From positions 1-47,544 of the IMG/VR virus record IMGVR_UViG_3300006804_000031: 47,544 nt of DNA, one strand, 5' to 3'. The stretch comes from a virus. The notes under the pieces were generated by a model. The model was not told where the DNA came from. It saw only the letters and a program-made list of their open reading frames with translations, and made no database searches. Positions 7,421-15,912 of this stretch are shown in pieces; position 1 is the stretch's first letter, and each line of letters begins with the position of its first letter. A program made the translations under genes and the position numbers.

Positions 7421-9847
7421 CTACTTTGTGATCTGCGATGGTGCGATGGCGATTGTCGCTGGCGGTTTTGGAGGCGGTTGACGATAGGGCGATCGCCGCA
7501 ACTTCAGGCCCCAATCCGGGCTTTGTGCCACATTCACCGGCGGTGGCATGATCGGCTGATTCTGCGGAGGTGGAATTACCGCACGAAAGAATGCTGCCGC
7601 GGCCTGGCCATACTGTTCAGGCGTCAGATTCTGCGGTGGAGTCGGCGGCGGCATCGCCCCACCTGCGTTCAGTTGCGGCGGGGGCGCCGGCGGAACTGCG
7701 GTGGCTGGCGGGCCCACGATTCCACCGCGCGCCAACTTCTTGAGCTTTCGGTGCCACTTCAGACCCCTACCGGGAAGCACTAGGCCGCCCTTAGACATTT
7801 GGGGAAGCGGGGGTTTGGCAGAAGCACTTTCTTCCGGTTTTGCTTGTTCGGATTCCGCCGCTGCCGGTAGAGATACAGGACTGGCATCCTTGCCTGCCAA
7901 TTTTAGAATTTGCCCTGCGGTAACGGCTGCAATATTCCCTGAACTCGGAGCAAGCGGCAGTCGTGCTCCTCTGATGAGCAGACTAGATCCAGCCGGGTCG
8001 TAGAGCATTCTCGCTAGAGCACGATTGGCGATCAGGTAGGCTGCCTGAGTGCCGAGCATAGACATCCCGACTTTAGGACTTGCCACGACCCACCCGAGAC
8101 CGTGAACGAATTGGAGAACATTCAATCCGGCACCGGCGACGTAAGCCGTGCCGCTGGGATTTGGGTTCTCTGCCTCCATTTTGGCGAGTTGGAAAAAGTT
8201 ATCTAGCTTGCTTATCAACTTTGGATCACGGAAGAGGATTCTCTTGGTGGCATCGCCCATCTTGTTCCACGAAGACAGGGCAGTTTGGGCGCCGGGTTTT
8301 CCTTCTGGATTGAGAGCGCTGTCGAATAGACCTTCAAGGGTGGCTCTACCTACTGCGGGGAGGGCTTCGGGCGCATTCTTTTGAACGTCACGGAGCAGGC
8401 TGATGTTCATGTCGCCTTTTTGCGTCAGCTGATTGAAGAGGCGTACAGGTTCGTCAACATTCAATTGATCCATCGTGGCCTGCGTTGCATATTTCGCGGC
8501 AGTGAGTTTTCTACCTTCTCGAAGAGCCACTATCGCGTCGGGACCGGCAGAAGAAACCGCCGACTCAACCTGAGGAGCCAAGGCATCTATCGCCTGCTTG
8601 GCTAGGTATTTAGTTCGTTCATTCACGTTCTCGCGGAGGATAGCTTTAACAGCTCCCAAGTTGTCTTCTGCGATGCTTGCCGGGAGTGTATCGGGACCGT
8701 TGATGATGTTGCCGATTGCCTTCAGGCCACGGGAAGCTTGCTGTTGCGCGAGCGGCATGTCTTGGCTAAGTCGGTCATAGATGGGCTGCAAAGATGTCTT
8801 TGCGTCTCCCATGCTGACCGGAATCGCCATCTGCTCTACCTGTGGGACGGATCGTGTGATGGGTTGCCCGCTCTGATCCAAGACGCCGGTCTGGACGGTC
8901 TTTACCCCAGTTTGAATTGGCTTGATATTGGCAGGATCTTGCTCGATTGCTGCGAGTCGAGCATAAGCCCCGCGAGCCTGCTGGGCCTGAGACGATTTGG
9001 CCGCTGCGAGTTGTTTCGTCACCGCCGCGCCGGCACCTTCCGGTGTCGTGATACCCCCTGGCGCTACTTGCTCTGCCAGATTCTGCGACACCTGCCCCAT
9101 TCGAGCGCGGGTATTTTCCACCGCCTGTTGCGCTACATTCGCGCCTCCGGGAGCATTGGCGACGGCACCCTGAACGTTCTTAACGGCTCGGTTACCCGTT
9201 CGTGTTGCCGCACTGATGGGGATGTTCTGCTCTTCGGCGAAGCGGACAGCCGATGTGCCTGCCGGTGTGAGTCTGGGTTCAACACCCGGCAACTTTATAT
9301 TCTCGGGAAGTTTTGTCGCACCATGAAGCAGGGCGATCATTGATCCCGCCCCGGCAAGCCCAGCCCAGTCCTTGTTCCTAACTTTGTCTTCTATGTAACT
9401 GAGCGCATCGCCGAATCCAGGGATAGCCTCGGCGGTGCTGAGAACGGCGCGAGCCTTATTCCGAAACATCTGTCCAGGATCACTAGCCGGTGCATTCAAA
9501 GCCGTACCGGCTTCAGATAATTTCTGTTTGGATCGCTGGATCTGTCCTTCGATGAGATTTGGATCTACCAGTCCCGTCGACGCTCCGCCTAATGTCATCG
9601 TCGGCGGAAGACTGAATGCCTGCGGAGTTGCCTTCGCAATATCACCGGCGCCAGATGCAAAACGGCTTACCGCACCTGGTCCCTCGGGCGGGGGCGCAGA
9701 GTCTATTGCGCCGGCCTGCTTCGCAAGAGCCGCATAGTCTATCGGTTGCTTCCCACCAGGAGGCCCGAGAGACGGCGCGGGCGCGGCAGGCGGCAGACCT
9801 CGTGCCTGTCGATCCAGCGCGTCGTAATCTATCGTTTGTCCGGCCAT
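7421..9847 (-). CDS. Large internal virion / ejection-type protein candidate
   Basis: 808 residues. The N-terminus holds two copies of a short motif, IDYDALDRQARG and IDYAALAKQAGA, linked by Pro-rich sequence. The central 450 residues are Ala/Gln-rich helices. A glycine-rich hydrophobic patch follows, then a C-terminal Pro-rich tail with GGIVGPP and PPPPQN-type runs. No lytic transglycosylase motif is visible. Size, position after the hub genes and composition resemble podoviral ejection proteins. The upstream gene ends 2 bp before this start. Confidence 0.55.
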   Translation of the reverse strand: MAGQTIDYDALDRQARGLPPAAPAPSLGPPGGKQPIDYAALAKQAGAIDSAPPPEGPGAVSRFASGAGDIAKATPQAFSLPPTMTLGGASTGLVDPNLIEGQIQRSKQKLSEAGTALNAPASDPGQMFRNKARAVLSTAEAIPGFGDALSYIEDKVRNKDWAGLAGAGSMIALLHGATKLPENIKLPGVEPRLTPAGTSAVRFAEEQNIPISAATRTGNRAVKNVQGAVANAPGGANVAQQAVENTRARMGQVSQNLAEQVAPGGITTPEGAGAAVTKQLAAAKSSQAQQARGAYARLAAIEQDPANIKPIQTGVKTVQTGVLDQSGQPITRSVPQVEQMAIPVSMGDAKTSLQPIYDRLSQDMPLAQQQASRGLKAIGNIINGPDTLPASIAEDNLGAVKAILRENVNERTKYLAKQAIDALAPQVESAVSSAGPDAIVALREGRKLTAAKYATQATMDQLNVDEPVRLFNQLTQKGDMNISLLRDVQKNAPEALPAVGRATLEGLFDSALNPEGKPGAQTALSSWNKMGDATKRILFRDPKLISKLDNFFQLAKMEAENPNPSGTAYVAGAGLNVLQFVHGLGWVVASPKVGMSMLGTQAAYLIANRALARMLYDPAGSSLLIRGARLPLAPSSGNIAAVTAGQILKLAGKDASPVSLPAAAESEQAKPEESASAKPPLPQMSKGGLVLPGRGLKWHRKLKKLARGGIVGPPATAVPPAPPPQLNAGGAMPPPTPPQNLTPEQYGQAAAAFFRAVIPPPQNQPIMPPPVNVAQSPDWGLKLRRSPYRQPPPKPPATIAIAPSQITK

Positions 9848-9849
9848 GC

Positions 9850-11751
9850 TTACTTGATCCCCGCTAACTGCTTGAAGCGATCCGCTGATGCCTGATCCGG
9901 GAACGTATGGATGCCGCCGTTTGGATCGGTCACCTTAATGCCGCCTTGGCTCGGTGGAGGAGTTGCAGCGGTAGGATCAAAACCATGCTTCACAAACACA
10001 GAGCGAGCCGCTGGCAGCACAGGAGACCATACTTTATCGCCTGGGATCTGCTGGCTGTATCGCTGCTGATAGGTGCTCATCTTGGCGCCGAGAATATGCA
10101 GATTCGTGTCGATCGCCCCCAGTCCTTGTTCAGGAGATTGCGCGTCGTTCATGTTTTTCTTCATCGTGGCGATCTCCACATCGGTGGCATTGCCCTTTAG
10201 GGCTGCCGCCATTTCGCCAGATACCGCCGCGCTCAATGCCGCATAGTTCGTTGGGGGGGCCTTGCCGAATATAGTCTTGAAGTAGTTGTACGCAGCGTTC
10301 CCAGGCTGGAATGTGCCGTTATTCAGCGCCTGAATCGCATCCGACAGTTGATCCAGATGGACCGTCGCAGTATTCAGCGCACCGATGTTCTTGCCATCCG
10401 TCCCGGTGGTAAAGGCCTTGCGAATCTCTGCACGCTGAGCGCTCCATTGCGGATCGTAGTGATTCACAGCGTTCATGATCTGAGCGCCTGGACCACGAGT
10501 CATGGCAAATCCAGTGATCGGAGCTTGCCGTCCTTCAGCGATGGCCTTCACTGTTTTCTGAAGACCCCTCGGCAAGGTTGCGAGATAGTCTTCTCCCGTG
10601 AGATTTTGCCCAGCGGTTCCTCCAGGGTCAGAGAACCCAGCGGCAGTCTGGGCAGCTTGCGTTTGCCCAGCGGTGTAAATTTTGATCGGAGATGTTGCCT
10701 TGGCTGTGGCGACTGCCGTCTCCGTGGCGCTGATTTCCTTAGCGGCAGCTTTCACGGCATCCTTGGCAGCCACCACATCACCTTCGGCCAGTGCTGCCGC
10801 CACTAGCGTGTGGGTTCGCGCGTTCAACTCCGGGGCTTTCTTCTTATCGACGATCTTGTCCACAGTGGATTGAAGATCATCTGGGTTTGTGGTCTGTAGA
10901 AGATTCAGTTTGTTCGCTGTGACAGCCGCCGCCTCCAACTTCGGAAGCTCGTCAGGGAGGATCTTGTCACCATAGGTCGGGAATGCCTTCTTGATTGCGG
11001 CAGGCGTCGGAATACCGAACTGATCCAACTGTGCTTGGCGAGCATCACGCGCAGCCTGGGCATCCGTCTGTTTTTTCTCCTGCTCAATCACGCTCGCCGG
11101 TGGGATAAATCCCTTCTGGCCGCGTACCGTCGATTCAATTGAAGCTGGTGGCAGCGGTGCGGGCATCGGAGTTGTAGCACCTGCAAAAGCCGGGATATCC
11201 TGAAGCCCGGTGAGTGGAACATTGTTCGGCGGAGGCATCGGGCGCCATCCGCGGGCATTCGCTTGGGTGGCCGCGTTCTGTGCCCTTGCTTCTCCAATGG
11301 CCCGCCGGTAGGCCGCCTGGTTCAGCATGGCCTCGTTCATGCGCTCTTCATTGGCCGATTGCTTCGCAAGTCCCAACTGCTGCAACCGTGCCGATACGCC
11401 GGGATGCTCGATGTTCTGGGCAATCTCCGCCGCAGCACCGGGAGCACGCCTGCCCAGGAAGAATTGCGTCGCCACCCCACCGAGGGTTCGCAGCCCCTTT
11501 TGCCAGCCGGGAGCCGCAGCCTGTTTAGCCAGCAGGTCCTGAAGTTGCTGTTCACGGTTCTGATAATCAGTCACCTTTGGACCGGGCGTGTACGGAGTTG
11601 TCGGTGCGGCACCGCCTGGTGCTATCCCGGCTGGCGGCATTGGCGGCGGCATGACAGGACCACCACCCATCGTCGCCACATTCAACGGATTCGGCGGCGG
11701 CATCATGCCTGCGTCGTCGTACCACTCGCCTGTAGTTGGATCGTAAGGCAT
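9850..11751 (-). CDS. Large helical virion protein, ejection-type candidate
   Basis: 633 residues. It opens with MPYDPTTGEWYDDAG, then about 50 residues rich in Met, Pro and Gly, then a long Ala/Gln/Lys-rich helical part with probable coiled coil (residues about 90-450), and ends with a compact segment containing DPNGGIHTFPDQ. No enzymatic motif is visible. It is one of three adjacent giant genes with the same composition, which suggests a set of internal proteins delivered with the DNA. No good ribosome site was found; the start lies 6 bp after the upstream stop. Confidence 0.55.
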   Translation of the reverse strand: MPYDPTTGEWYDDAGMMPPPNPLNVATMGGGPVMPPPMPPAGIAPGGAAPTTPYTPGPKVTDYQNREQQLQDLLAKQAAAPGWQKGLRTLGGVATQFFLGRRAPGAAAEIAQNIEHPGVSARLQQLGLAKQSANEERMNEAMLNQAAYRRAIGEARAQNAATQANARGWRPMPPPNNVPLTGLQDIPAFAGATTPMPAPLPPASIESTVRGQKGFIPPASVIEQEKKQTDAQAARDARQAQLDQFGIPTPAAIKKAFPTYGDKILPDELPKLEAAAVTANKLNLLQTTNPDDLQSTVDKIVDKKKAPELNARTHTLVAAALAEGDVVAAKDAVKAAAKEISATETAVATAKATSPIKIYTAGQTQAAQTAAGFSDPGGTAGQNLTGEDYLATLPRGLQKTVKAIAEGRQAPITGFAMTRGPGAQIMNAVNHYDPQWSAQRAEIRKAFTTGTDGKNIGALNTATVHLDQLSDAIQALNNGTFQPGNAAYNYFKTIFGKAPPTNYAALSAAVSGEMAAALKGNATDVEIATMKKNMNDAQSPEQGLGAIDTNLHILGAKMSTYQQRYSQQIPGDKVWSPVLPAARSVFVKHGFDPTAATPPPSQGGIKVTDPNGGIHTFPDQASADRFKQLAGIK

Positions 11752-11757
11752 CGAGAT

Positions 11758-14700
11758 TTACCGCGCCGCGTAGCGCCGTTCGAGCTTTGGAATATCTGTC
11801 GGGCGAACCCTTGCCCCTGGAGCGCCCTTTTTCAACGGCATCACGGCCTCTGGCTGACGCTTGCCCAATTCCATGACGGTGGGGTGGTCGACGATTTCAG
11901 TCTTCCCATACCGTGTAGACTTGGGAGGCGTGAACAGCCGTTCTCCGGGCCGACTCCTCGGGGCGAACACGCCACCGCGAGCTTCGCCAGCATTAAACTC
12001 CGGTGGCGGGCCACCGGGATCGGAACCGTAATAGCCGCCAAAATCCCCACCACCGAAATAACCACCACCAAGACCCGCGCCTCCGCCGCCTACAATATCG
12101 CCTCCAGATCCAGGATCAGGGGTCGTGATCGGAAGATTTTCTCCGGTCCCGCCGGCGTTTGGATCGGTCGGCAACTGGCCGTAGGAAACACCGATGCTGG
12201 GATCTGTCACACCTGGATTTTGGAGACCTGGATCAGGTGTCCATCCGGGGTAGTTGATCGGGTCGTTCCCTGGTGCGGGGAGACCGCCAACGCTAGGATC
12301 GGTGGGGACTTCACCGCCATACCGGATCGTGCTGCCAACATCAGGGTTAAGCGTACTAGGAGGTGTCGGCATCACCTCGCCCGGAGGAGGAGGAGCGGTA
12401 GGGTCTGGAACTTCTCCTCCGAACTGAATCGTGCTGCTCGAATTCCCTTCATGCGTTGCACCTCCGCCTCCGCCACTTCCGCCTATCGGAGGGGGCGGCG
12501 GCAAGTGCTGCTGGCCAATGTTGATCTGCGGCGGCGTATTCGTCGGTGGATTCTGCTTGGCCGTCCCGCCTCGAGGCATACCGAGCTTTGGAATCGGCAA
12601 CGGAGATGATGGCCGCGGGCTGAAAGTCAGGGCGTCATGCGTGGCCGGGTAGGGGTTGTCCCGAAAGATCCACGGAAGAGTCGTGCCCTGATACTGCGCG
12701 GTATCGGCCTCAACGCCAGGAGAACGGGGGATGCCCGTATCTGTTTTGGGGGTATCGGCTGACGGCCCCGAGCCGAAGGGCGGTTTCTTCCCCTGCGACC
12801 CTGAAGTGCCTTGATCCTTTGACTTGTCCTTTTTGTAGGCTTCCGCCAGGTTAGCGGCCAACCCCATGAGACCGCCGCGCGATTGAGCATACTGCTTGGC
12901 CAGTCTCAGCCACGGTGGATCGGTATCGACCGTCCCACCATCTGCCATCGGAACAGGCTCGACAATGCCTCCATCTTCAAAGCGTGGCAGAATCCTCTGG
13001 AAACCTGAGCGAGTCATCATCCGCGGCATCGAGGAAGGCGATATCCCGTATCGCGGTGCCGGCCCAGCAGCGAAATGAGGCAACCGCGGTGCACTACCTA
13101 CATGCGGGATCGCTACCCCACCCATCCCGTATCGCGGAGGGCCGACTTTGATAATGGCCTCAGGAGCATAGCCGGTAGGGGACTGCGGATCTGGCTTCTC
13201 GCCGACTAGAGAAAGTTGCGGACCTTCAATCGTGGCGCCTTTCTCATGGCCGAATATGACATTCGGGATCGATCCTGGATTGTTCTGGTTAACTGCCTTG
13301 TTTTCAACTTGTAGCCCACCAGCCTGATTCGAGCCTGAAGTCGTCGCAGTATAGGCTCCCGTCTGCTGTTGCTGGCCTACCTGTGCGCCTTGGTTCGCCT
13401 GAGACTCCTGACCACCCAGATAGTTGTTCCGGGCCTCAGCAGCTTGCCCTTGCTCCTGGTTCGCGACTGTGGTGCCACGCTGGGAGGCTTCCCCTTCAGC
13501 GGTTTGAGCCGCGGAAGTTCCAAGGCCGGTTTCGTACTGCTTAGCTCCTATCCCCTGCGCGCCGAGCTCGAGTTGTGCCCCTGTGTTGCGCTGGGCGGTC
13601 TGCTGCGCGTTCTGGGCTCCCAGGTTGGCATAGGCCTGAGCGGCGCTAAGACGGGCTTGCTGTGCCGCAAGACGGGCATTTGCCATCGTATCGGCGGAAT
13701 TGACCTCTCCGGTTAACCTGGCACGGTCTTCCATCGCGGCAAGAGCTTGGGGAGTGACGTTCCCGGCGGCTACGGCGTTGCGCCGGATGGCGTCTTCCTC
13801 GGCTTGGGTGTTGGCACCTACGGACCGGGCGGCTTGGTTGACCATCGCCTCGGTCATTTCAGGCGTCCAGGTCAACTGGTTCGGATCGATGTATTGGTTT
13901 ACGTTGGCCGCTCCCGTGCCGAGCGCGTTATTGACCGCCGCTCCTTCTCCGGCGACGGCAGTATCCATCCCGGCAGCACCTTGCTGGAAGGCCTGAACGC
14001 CGGCTTGCGGGTTCCCCTCAATTGCGGCAGTTTCCGTAGGATTGTATCCGCCTTTTCCTTCGAGAAGTGGGTTGTAGATGCCTGCCAGTTGATCCTGAAG
14101 GGCCTTAGTCCGAGCCAAGTTAGCGGCTGTGTAGCTGGCGAACTGGTCCTGAAGCCCCGTACCCCCAGATAGGGCGATCTGGCGCTGACTTTCGAGCTCC
14201 GCAGCTAGGTTCTTGTCTCCTGTTCCTACTTGCGGCCCAGGATAGCCCCCTGGAAGCGTAGGATAAGTTGTGCTCCCGGTATATGGGCCGATCGGGGGAG
14301 GTGTCCCGACATTCACGTTCCCCACAGTCGATCCGGGCAATGTTGGTGGCGGCATCGACCCTGTGGAACCGGGCAAAACCGGGTTTGGACCACCCGATGG
14401 ACCGGCTAATCCCGGACCAGTAGCCGGCGGAAATGGCGGGTAGGATGGGCCGGCCGGCGGCATGTAGGTATTGCCCGCAATTCGGTTTGGATCATAAGGA
14501 TTCCCAGCAACTCCCCCACCACCGTCAGATGGAGTAGCCACTGGCATAGATGCGGTCCCCGATGGCGGCAGAACAGGCGCCGCAGTCTTCGGCGGAACTG
14601 GCGGAGCCTGAGGAGGGGCGCCTGCCGGTGGAGTAAATGGAACCCCAGGAGCGTTCGGGTTCCCTAATGGATTTGCTTGGTTAGGCTCCTTGCCAATTTG

Positions 14701-15120
14701 GTCCGCCACATAAGAAGCGCCATAACGATTGATGCTGTCTGCCAGCAGACCAGCATTGTAGGTTGTACCGCCTATTTTCACCCCCCACTGGGTCGGCGAA
14801 CTAGCCCCTGGCCCGGTAAAAGTATTGGGCAGTTGGACGGGTGTGCCAAAGAACATTTGGGCAATCTGCGCAGCACCAGATTGTGTGCCGTATTCCGCCG
14901 GATTCAGGGGAGATACCACCCCATTCAGAGTGTTCGTTGGCTTCGTCTGGAAGGCCGAAGAGCCGAACGTGGTTCCTGGCGCGTTCGGAGCCGGAGCCGA
15001 GGTCCCGGCGGGCGCGTAGGGCGAAGTGGGACGTGGGATTACCTGGATCGTGTCCCCAGCCGCTTGAATCTGCGCCTGGGTTGCCGCATCCGGCATCGTG
15101 TAGTATTGCCTTACCGCCAT
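11758..15120 (-). CDS. Giant Pro/Gly-rich virion protein with 'PEAV-P' terminal motif
   Basis: 1120 residues. It has a Pro/Gly-rich low-complexity N-terminal third, an Ala/Gln coiled-coil middle (QQTAQRNTGAQLELGAQG), a further Pro/Gly section and a Gly-rich stretch (GGGYFGGGDFGG). Two segments resemble the GEAGPEAVIPL signature common near the ends of tape-measure and related phage proteins: LSLVGEKPD...APEAIIKVG, and at the C-terminus TVMELGKRQPEAVMPL. In a genome without other long-tail genes it may be an internal or ejection protein rather than a ruler. Confidence 0.6.
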   Translation of the reverse strand: MAVRQYYTMPDAATQAQIQAAGDTIQVIPRPTSPYAPAGTSAPAPNAPGTTFGSSAFQTKPTNTLNGVVSPLNPAEYGTQSGAAQIAQMFFGTPVQLPNTFTGPGASSPTQWGVKIGGTTYNAGLLADSINRYGASYVADQIGKEPNQANPLGNPNAPGVPFTPPAGAPPQAPPVPPKTAAPVLPPSGTASMPVATPSDGGGGVAGNPYDPNRIAGNTYMPPAGPSYPPFPPATGPGLAGPSGGPNPVLPGSTGSMPPPTLPGSTVGNVNVGTPPPIGPYTGSTTYPTLPGGYPGPQVGTGDKNLAAELESQRQIALSGGTGLQDQFASYTAANLARTKALQDQLAGIYNPLLEGKGGYNPTETAAIEGNPQAGVQAFQQGAAGMDTAVAGEGAAVNNALGTGAANVNQYIDPNQLTWTPEMTEAMVNQAARSVGANTQAEEDAIRRNAVAAGNVTPQALAAMEDRARLTGEVNSADTMANARLAAQQARLSAAQAYANLGAQNAQQTAQRNTGAQLELGAQGIGAKQYETGLGTSAAQTAEGEASQRGTTVANQEQGQAAEARNNYLGGQESQANQGAQVGQQQQTGAYTATTSGSNQAGGLQVENKAVNQNNPGSIPNVIFGHEKGATIEGPQLSLVGEKPDPQSPTGYAPEAIIKVGPPRYGMGGVAIPHVGSAPRLPHFAAGPAPRYGISPSSMPRMMTRSGFQRILPRFEDGGIVEPVPMADGGTVDTDPPWLRLAKQYAQSRGGLMGLAANLAEAYKKDKSKDQGTSGSQGKKPPFGSGPSADTPKTDTGIPRSPGVEADTAQYQGTTLPWIFRDNPYPATHDALTFSPRPSSPLPIPKLGMPRGGTAKQNPPTNTPPQINIGQQHLPPPPPIGGSGGGGGATHEGNSSSTIQFGGEVPDPTAPPPPGEVMPTPPSTLNPDVGSTIRYGGEVPTDPSVGGLPAPGNDPINYPGWTPDPGLQNPGVTDPSIGVSYGQLPTDPNAGGTGENLPITTPDPGSGGDIVGGGGAGLGGGYFGGGDFGGYYGSDPGGPPPEFNAGEARGGVFAPRSRPGERLFTPPKSTRYGKTEIVDHPTVMELGKRQPEAVMPLKKGAPGARVRPTDIPKLERRYAAR

Positions 15121-15191
15121 ATGGAATTTGCGTCTTAGAATCAGAGGGTTGGAAATGAGTGCTGTAACTTCTCGCCGCTTGAGCGCACTAT

Positions 15192-15217
15192 CAAATAAGA
15201 CATGATTCTCTTATTTG
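15192..15217 (+). promoter_or_regulatory. Perfect 9-bp inverted repeat enclosing a start codon
   Basis: CAAATAAGA (15192-15200) and TCTTATTTG (15209-15217) are perfect inverted repeats with an 8-nt loop, CATGATTC, that contains the ATG of the plus-strand gene. In RNA the start codon would be presented or hidden by the hairpin; in DNA the site could bind a dimeric repressor. There is no T-run on either strand, so it is not a standard terminator. Confidence 0.5.
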
Positions 15218-15414
15218 TAGCAGGGTTGATGATCCTGCCATGGAGCCATCACCCAAAGAAAGATTTCGAGATCCATTACACGATCACTTACACGTTTACG
15301 AACCCGTTTGGTAAGGGAAACATTTCGATCAAGTACCTGAACCTGACGTCTGAAGAAACGAATTGGTCAGAGGACATTAGGAACTCGCTGCACCCAGTCT
15401 CCGATCTCAGATGA
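15202..15414 (+). CDS. Small membrane or exported protein, isolated plus-strand gene
   Basis: 70 residues on the strand opposite to all neighbours. Residues 1-14 (MILLFVAGLMILPW) form a short hydrophobic segment, either an anchor or an uncleaved signal. The rest is polar and protein-like (DFEIHYTITYTFTNPFGKGN). The last 48 bp overlap the end of the convergent gene at 15367. It occupies the only sizeable gap in the late region (15121-15366), in which I see nothing else. This is typical of an inserted accessory gene. Function unknown. Confidence 0.5.
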   Translation: MILLFVAGLMILPWSHHPKKDFEIHYTITYTFTNPFGKGNISIKYLNLTSEETNWSEDIRNSLHPVSDLR

Positions 15415-15912
15415 AAAACGGAGCAACAAGGAGCTTCTGGTCGCAATCGTGATGGTGTTGGCCGACAGCCGCAGATTGCTCCCGGCCAGCGTGCCCTGGT
15501 CCTGAAAAATTATGTTGTTCGCGCTCACATTCAGCAATTCGACACACTGCCCGTTCTTCCCGTCCGCAATCGTAGGTGCCGAAGTAAGCGTTACCGCTCC
15601 GCCGCTTGTATTGTTCAACCGTACCCAATCTCCAAGTACAACGATCTGGTAAGTGGCCGCCGGCACATTCTGAATGTCCGGTGCATCCGCGAATGTGAAA
15701 CGCTTTGTGACATTGCGGATCGCCAAGGAGTCTGCCGAGTAGTCCTGCGTCTGCCCGACTTGGAACAAGGCGCTGAATTGATTAAAGGCTGCCCCTACGG
15801 CATCATGGGTCTTTTGGATTGCCTCTGCGATCGCTTGCCCTACTGGGCCAGGAGTTTTGCTGCGAATTACGGCTACGTAAGAGCTGATGTCGTATTCTGG
15901 ATGAGTGCTCAT
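15367..15912 (-). CDS. Tail-tip / fibre C-terminal-domain protein
   Basis: About 181 residues from ATG 15912, which overlaps the upstream stop as ATGA; this is preferred over a longer in-frame start at 15963 inside the upstream gene. The N-terminal 55 residues are helical (AIAEAIQKTHDAVGAAFNQF). The rest is beta-rich with repeating strands (YQIVVLGDWVRLNNTSGGAV, TLAGSNLRLSANTITIATRS) ending in GDWVQRVPN, a pattern common in phage fibre tips. It is co-translated with the hub candidate, so it is probably attached to that structure. Confidence 0.6.
   Translation of the reverse strand: MSTHPEYDISSYVAVIRSKTPGPVGQAIAEAIQKTHDAVGAAFNQFSALFQVGQTQDYSADSLAIRNVTKRFTFADAPDIQNVPAATYQIVVLGDWVRLNNTSGGAVTLTSAPTIADGKNGQCVELLNVSANNIIFQDQGTLAGSNLRLSANTITIATRSSLLLRFSSEIGDWVQRVPNVL

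Noticed and set aside
8738-9343. 201-codon plus-strand open frame
   Set aside because: Antisense to the 808-residue virion gene; Cys/Arg/Leu-rich without a ribosome site or conserved motif.
11263-12609. 448-codon open frame on the plus strand
   Set aside because: It lies antisense to two giant minus-strand genes whose product features and stop/start spacing are clear; its product is Arg/Trp/His-rich with no domain pattern. Long antisense frames are expected in this GC-rich coding.
11758-15120. Assignment as a genuine tape-measure protein
   Set aside because: The PEAV-type motifs fit, but there are no tail-tube, tail-assembly-chaperone or sheath genes, so a ruler role is not supported.
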